Shown here: piece by piece, positions 17,520-18,530 of the stretch | How the letters are laid out: every line of letters begins with the position of its first letter | How positions within the stretch are numbered: position 1 is the stretch's first letter | Origin: Clarireedia homoeocarpa | Taxonomy: Eukaryota > Ascomycota > Leotiomycetes > Helotiales > Rutstroemiaceae | NCBI GenBank assembly: GCA_001465935.1 | Contig: LNKV01000135.1 | Location: forward strand, 106,381 to 124,910 | Reading direction: 5' to 3' | Length of the DNA: 18,530 nt | Notes under the pieces: model-generated | Told to the model about the DNA's origin: nothing | The model's database searches: none | What the model saw: only the letters and a program-made list of their open reading frames with translations | Translations under genes and position numbers: made by a program

Positions 17520-18530
17520 TTATTTATTTAAGTTTTTTTATTTAATTTTCTTAAAATACAAATTGAAAAGTATAATATAGTTATTTAAATTTTCTTTATA
17601 TTATTTTTATTATAATTATTTACTAAACTTATTAGATAAATAAGAAATATATTTCGTATATAACAAGAATTAATAGAAATTAGAAAGCCTCTTAGTTTTA
17701 TAAAATAGAAACCTACTATTTATCTCGAGTATTATATAAAGGTTAAAACTAAACTTAAGTACTACTTAGTAGTTATATACGAACTTATAATAAGTTAAAG
17801 GAATTATACTTGTAAATAAAAAGAAAGTTTTATATATACTTTAAAAGATAATAAGATTCTTGTAAAAAGTACTAACTATAAGAATTACTAAATTAGTAGT
17901 TACTTTGTCTATTAACTTAGATTTAACCGGAGCTTTGTTTAAGTCGCTCTTGTTATACTTATTATTAATATTATTATCAAGATTATCCGACGAGCTATTA
18001 GATAGAACCTCGACAATAATATAGTAATAAATATTATAATCCCGTTATTTACAATTATTATAAACGTTGTTCTAATATCTAGTAAGCTAGATACAGATCG
18101 GGAAAGATATAAAGTCTCACTTATAATACTTATTATAGTTACTAAAGATAAGAGTATCTCTACTCTAAATAAATATAATATTTATATACGAAAGATATAT
18201 TATTAAGAACTATATATTTTAGATATAATCTTATATAAAAACTATATTTTATTCTAATAGAGCTAAGACTATTTATTATAAGTTATTATAAATATACTCT
18301 TAAAGCTACTATCTACTTATAAGAAAGAAAGAGTAGTCTAAAGATAGTACTCTTAGAGTAACAATAATAGAGTTAGTAACAGTAATACTAGTAAGTATAA
18401 ATAAAACGAGTTTATATATAAAAGTAATTAATTAGTAATCTTAATCTATTATATAATAAAGGATTTAACTAGTTGTTTATATTTATTTTAATAGTTTAAT
18501 ATTAGTATTATTATTAGTATTATTATTATT
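17520..18530. repeat. AT-rich unassigned DNA, slightly richer in C and G after 17,880
   Basis: This should hold the 3' LTR of the Copia fossil, but no copy of the 12,200-12,600 segment was recognised. From about 17,880 the DNA keeps more C and G (for example AACCGGAGC near 17,927 and GATCGGGAAAG near 18,095). A minus-strand reading of 17,630-17,950 is fairly open if TAA/TAG are read through, but I cannot identify a protein. The last 40 bases are TATTAG/TATTAT trinucleotide-like repeats running off the window. Confidence 0.5.

Overview
The window looks like nuclear DNA of a filamentous ascomycete (Pezizomycotina). The main gene has five short introns (52-81 nt) with GT..AG ends and CTRAY branch sites. 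The base composition is two-speed: a roughly 7 kb gene-bearing island of ordinary GC lies inside very AT-rich DNA packed with TpA and with few CpA/TpG. That pattern is expected from repeat-induced point mutation (RIP). I cannot name the species.

Layout. 1-1480 is AT-rich DNA with no gene. 1481-2330 is a small GC-normal block holding a roughly 400 bp minisatellite (12-bp units, 88-bp higher-order period) flanked by short perfect hairpins. 2331-2499 is AT-rich. 2500-5439 (-) encodes a 979-aa, intron-less protein with two membrane helices near its C-terminus and no function I can name. 5440-6927 is a shared intergenic region between divergent genes. 6928-9619 (+) encodes a complete 794-aa AAA+ ATPase of the fungal DUF7025-AAA type, assembled here from six exons with every catalytic motif intact. 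9620-12600 is AT-rich, with an LTR-like segment and a 189-bp tandem duplication. About 12,600-17,490 (+) is the fossil of a Ty1/Copia retrotransposon. Its Gag (C-terminal part), protease, integrase, reverse transcriptase and RNase H can still be followed in one frame, but it is full of C-to-T style stops and has lost key residues. 17,490-18,530 is AT-rich and unassigned.

The two intact genes are divergent, share one intergenic region, and sit alone between silenced repeats. This is typical accessory-compartment architecture. A functional link between the membrane protein and the AAA+ ATPase is possible but is only inferred from adjacency. I did not find a clearly new multi-gene system. The most informative items are the exact gene model of the ATPase, the in-frame RIP fossil, and the structured minisatellite block.
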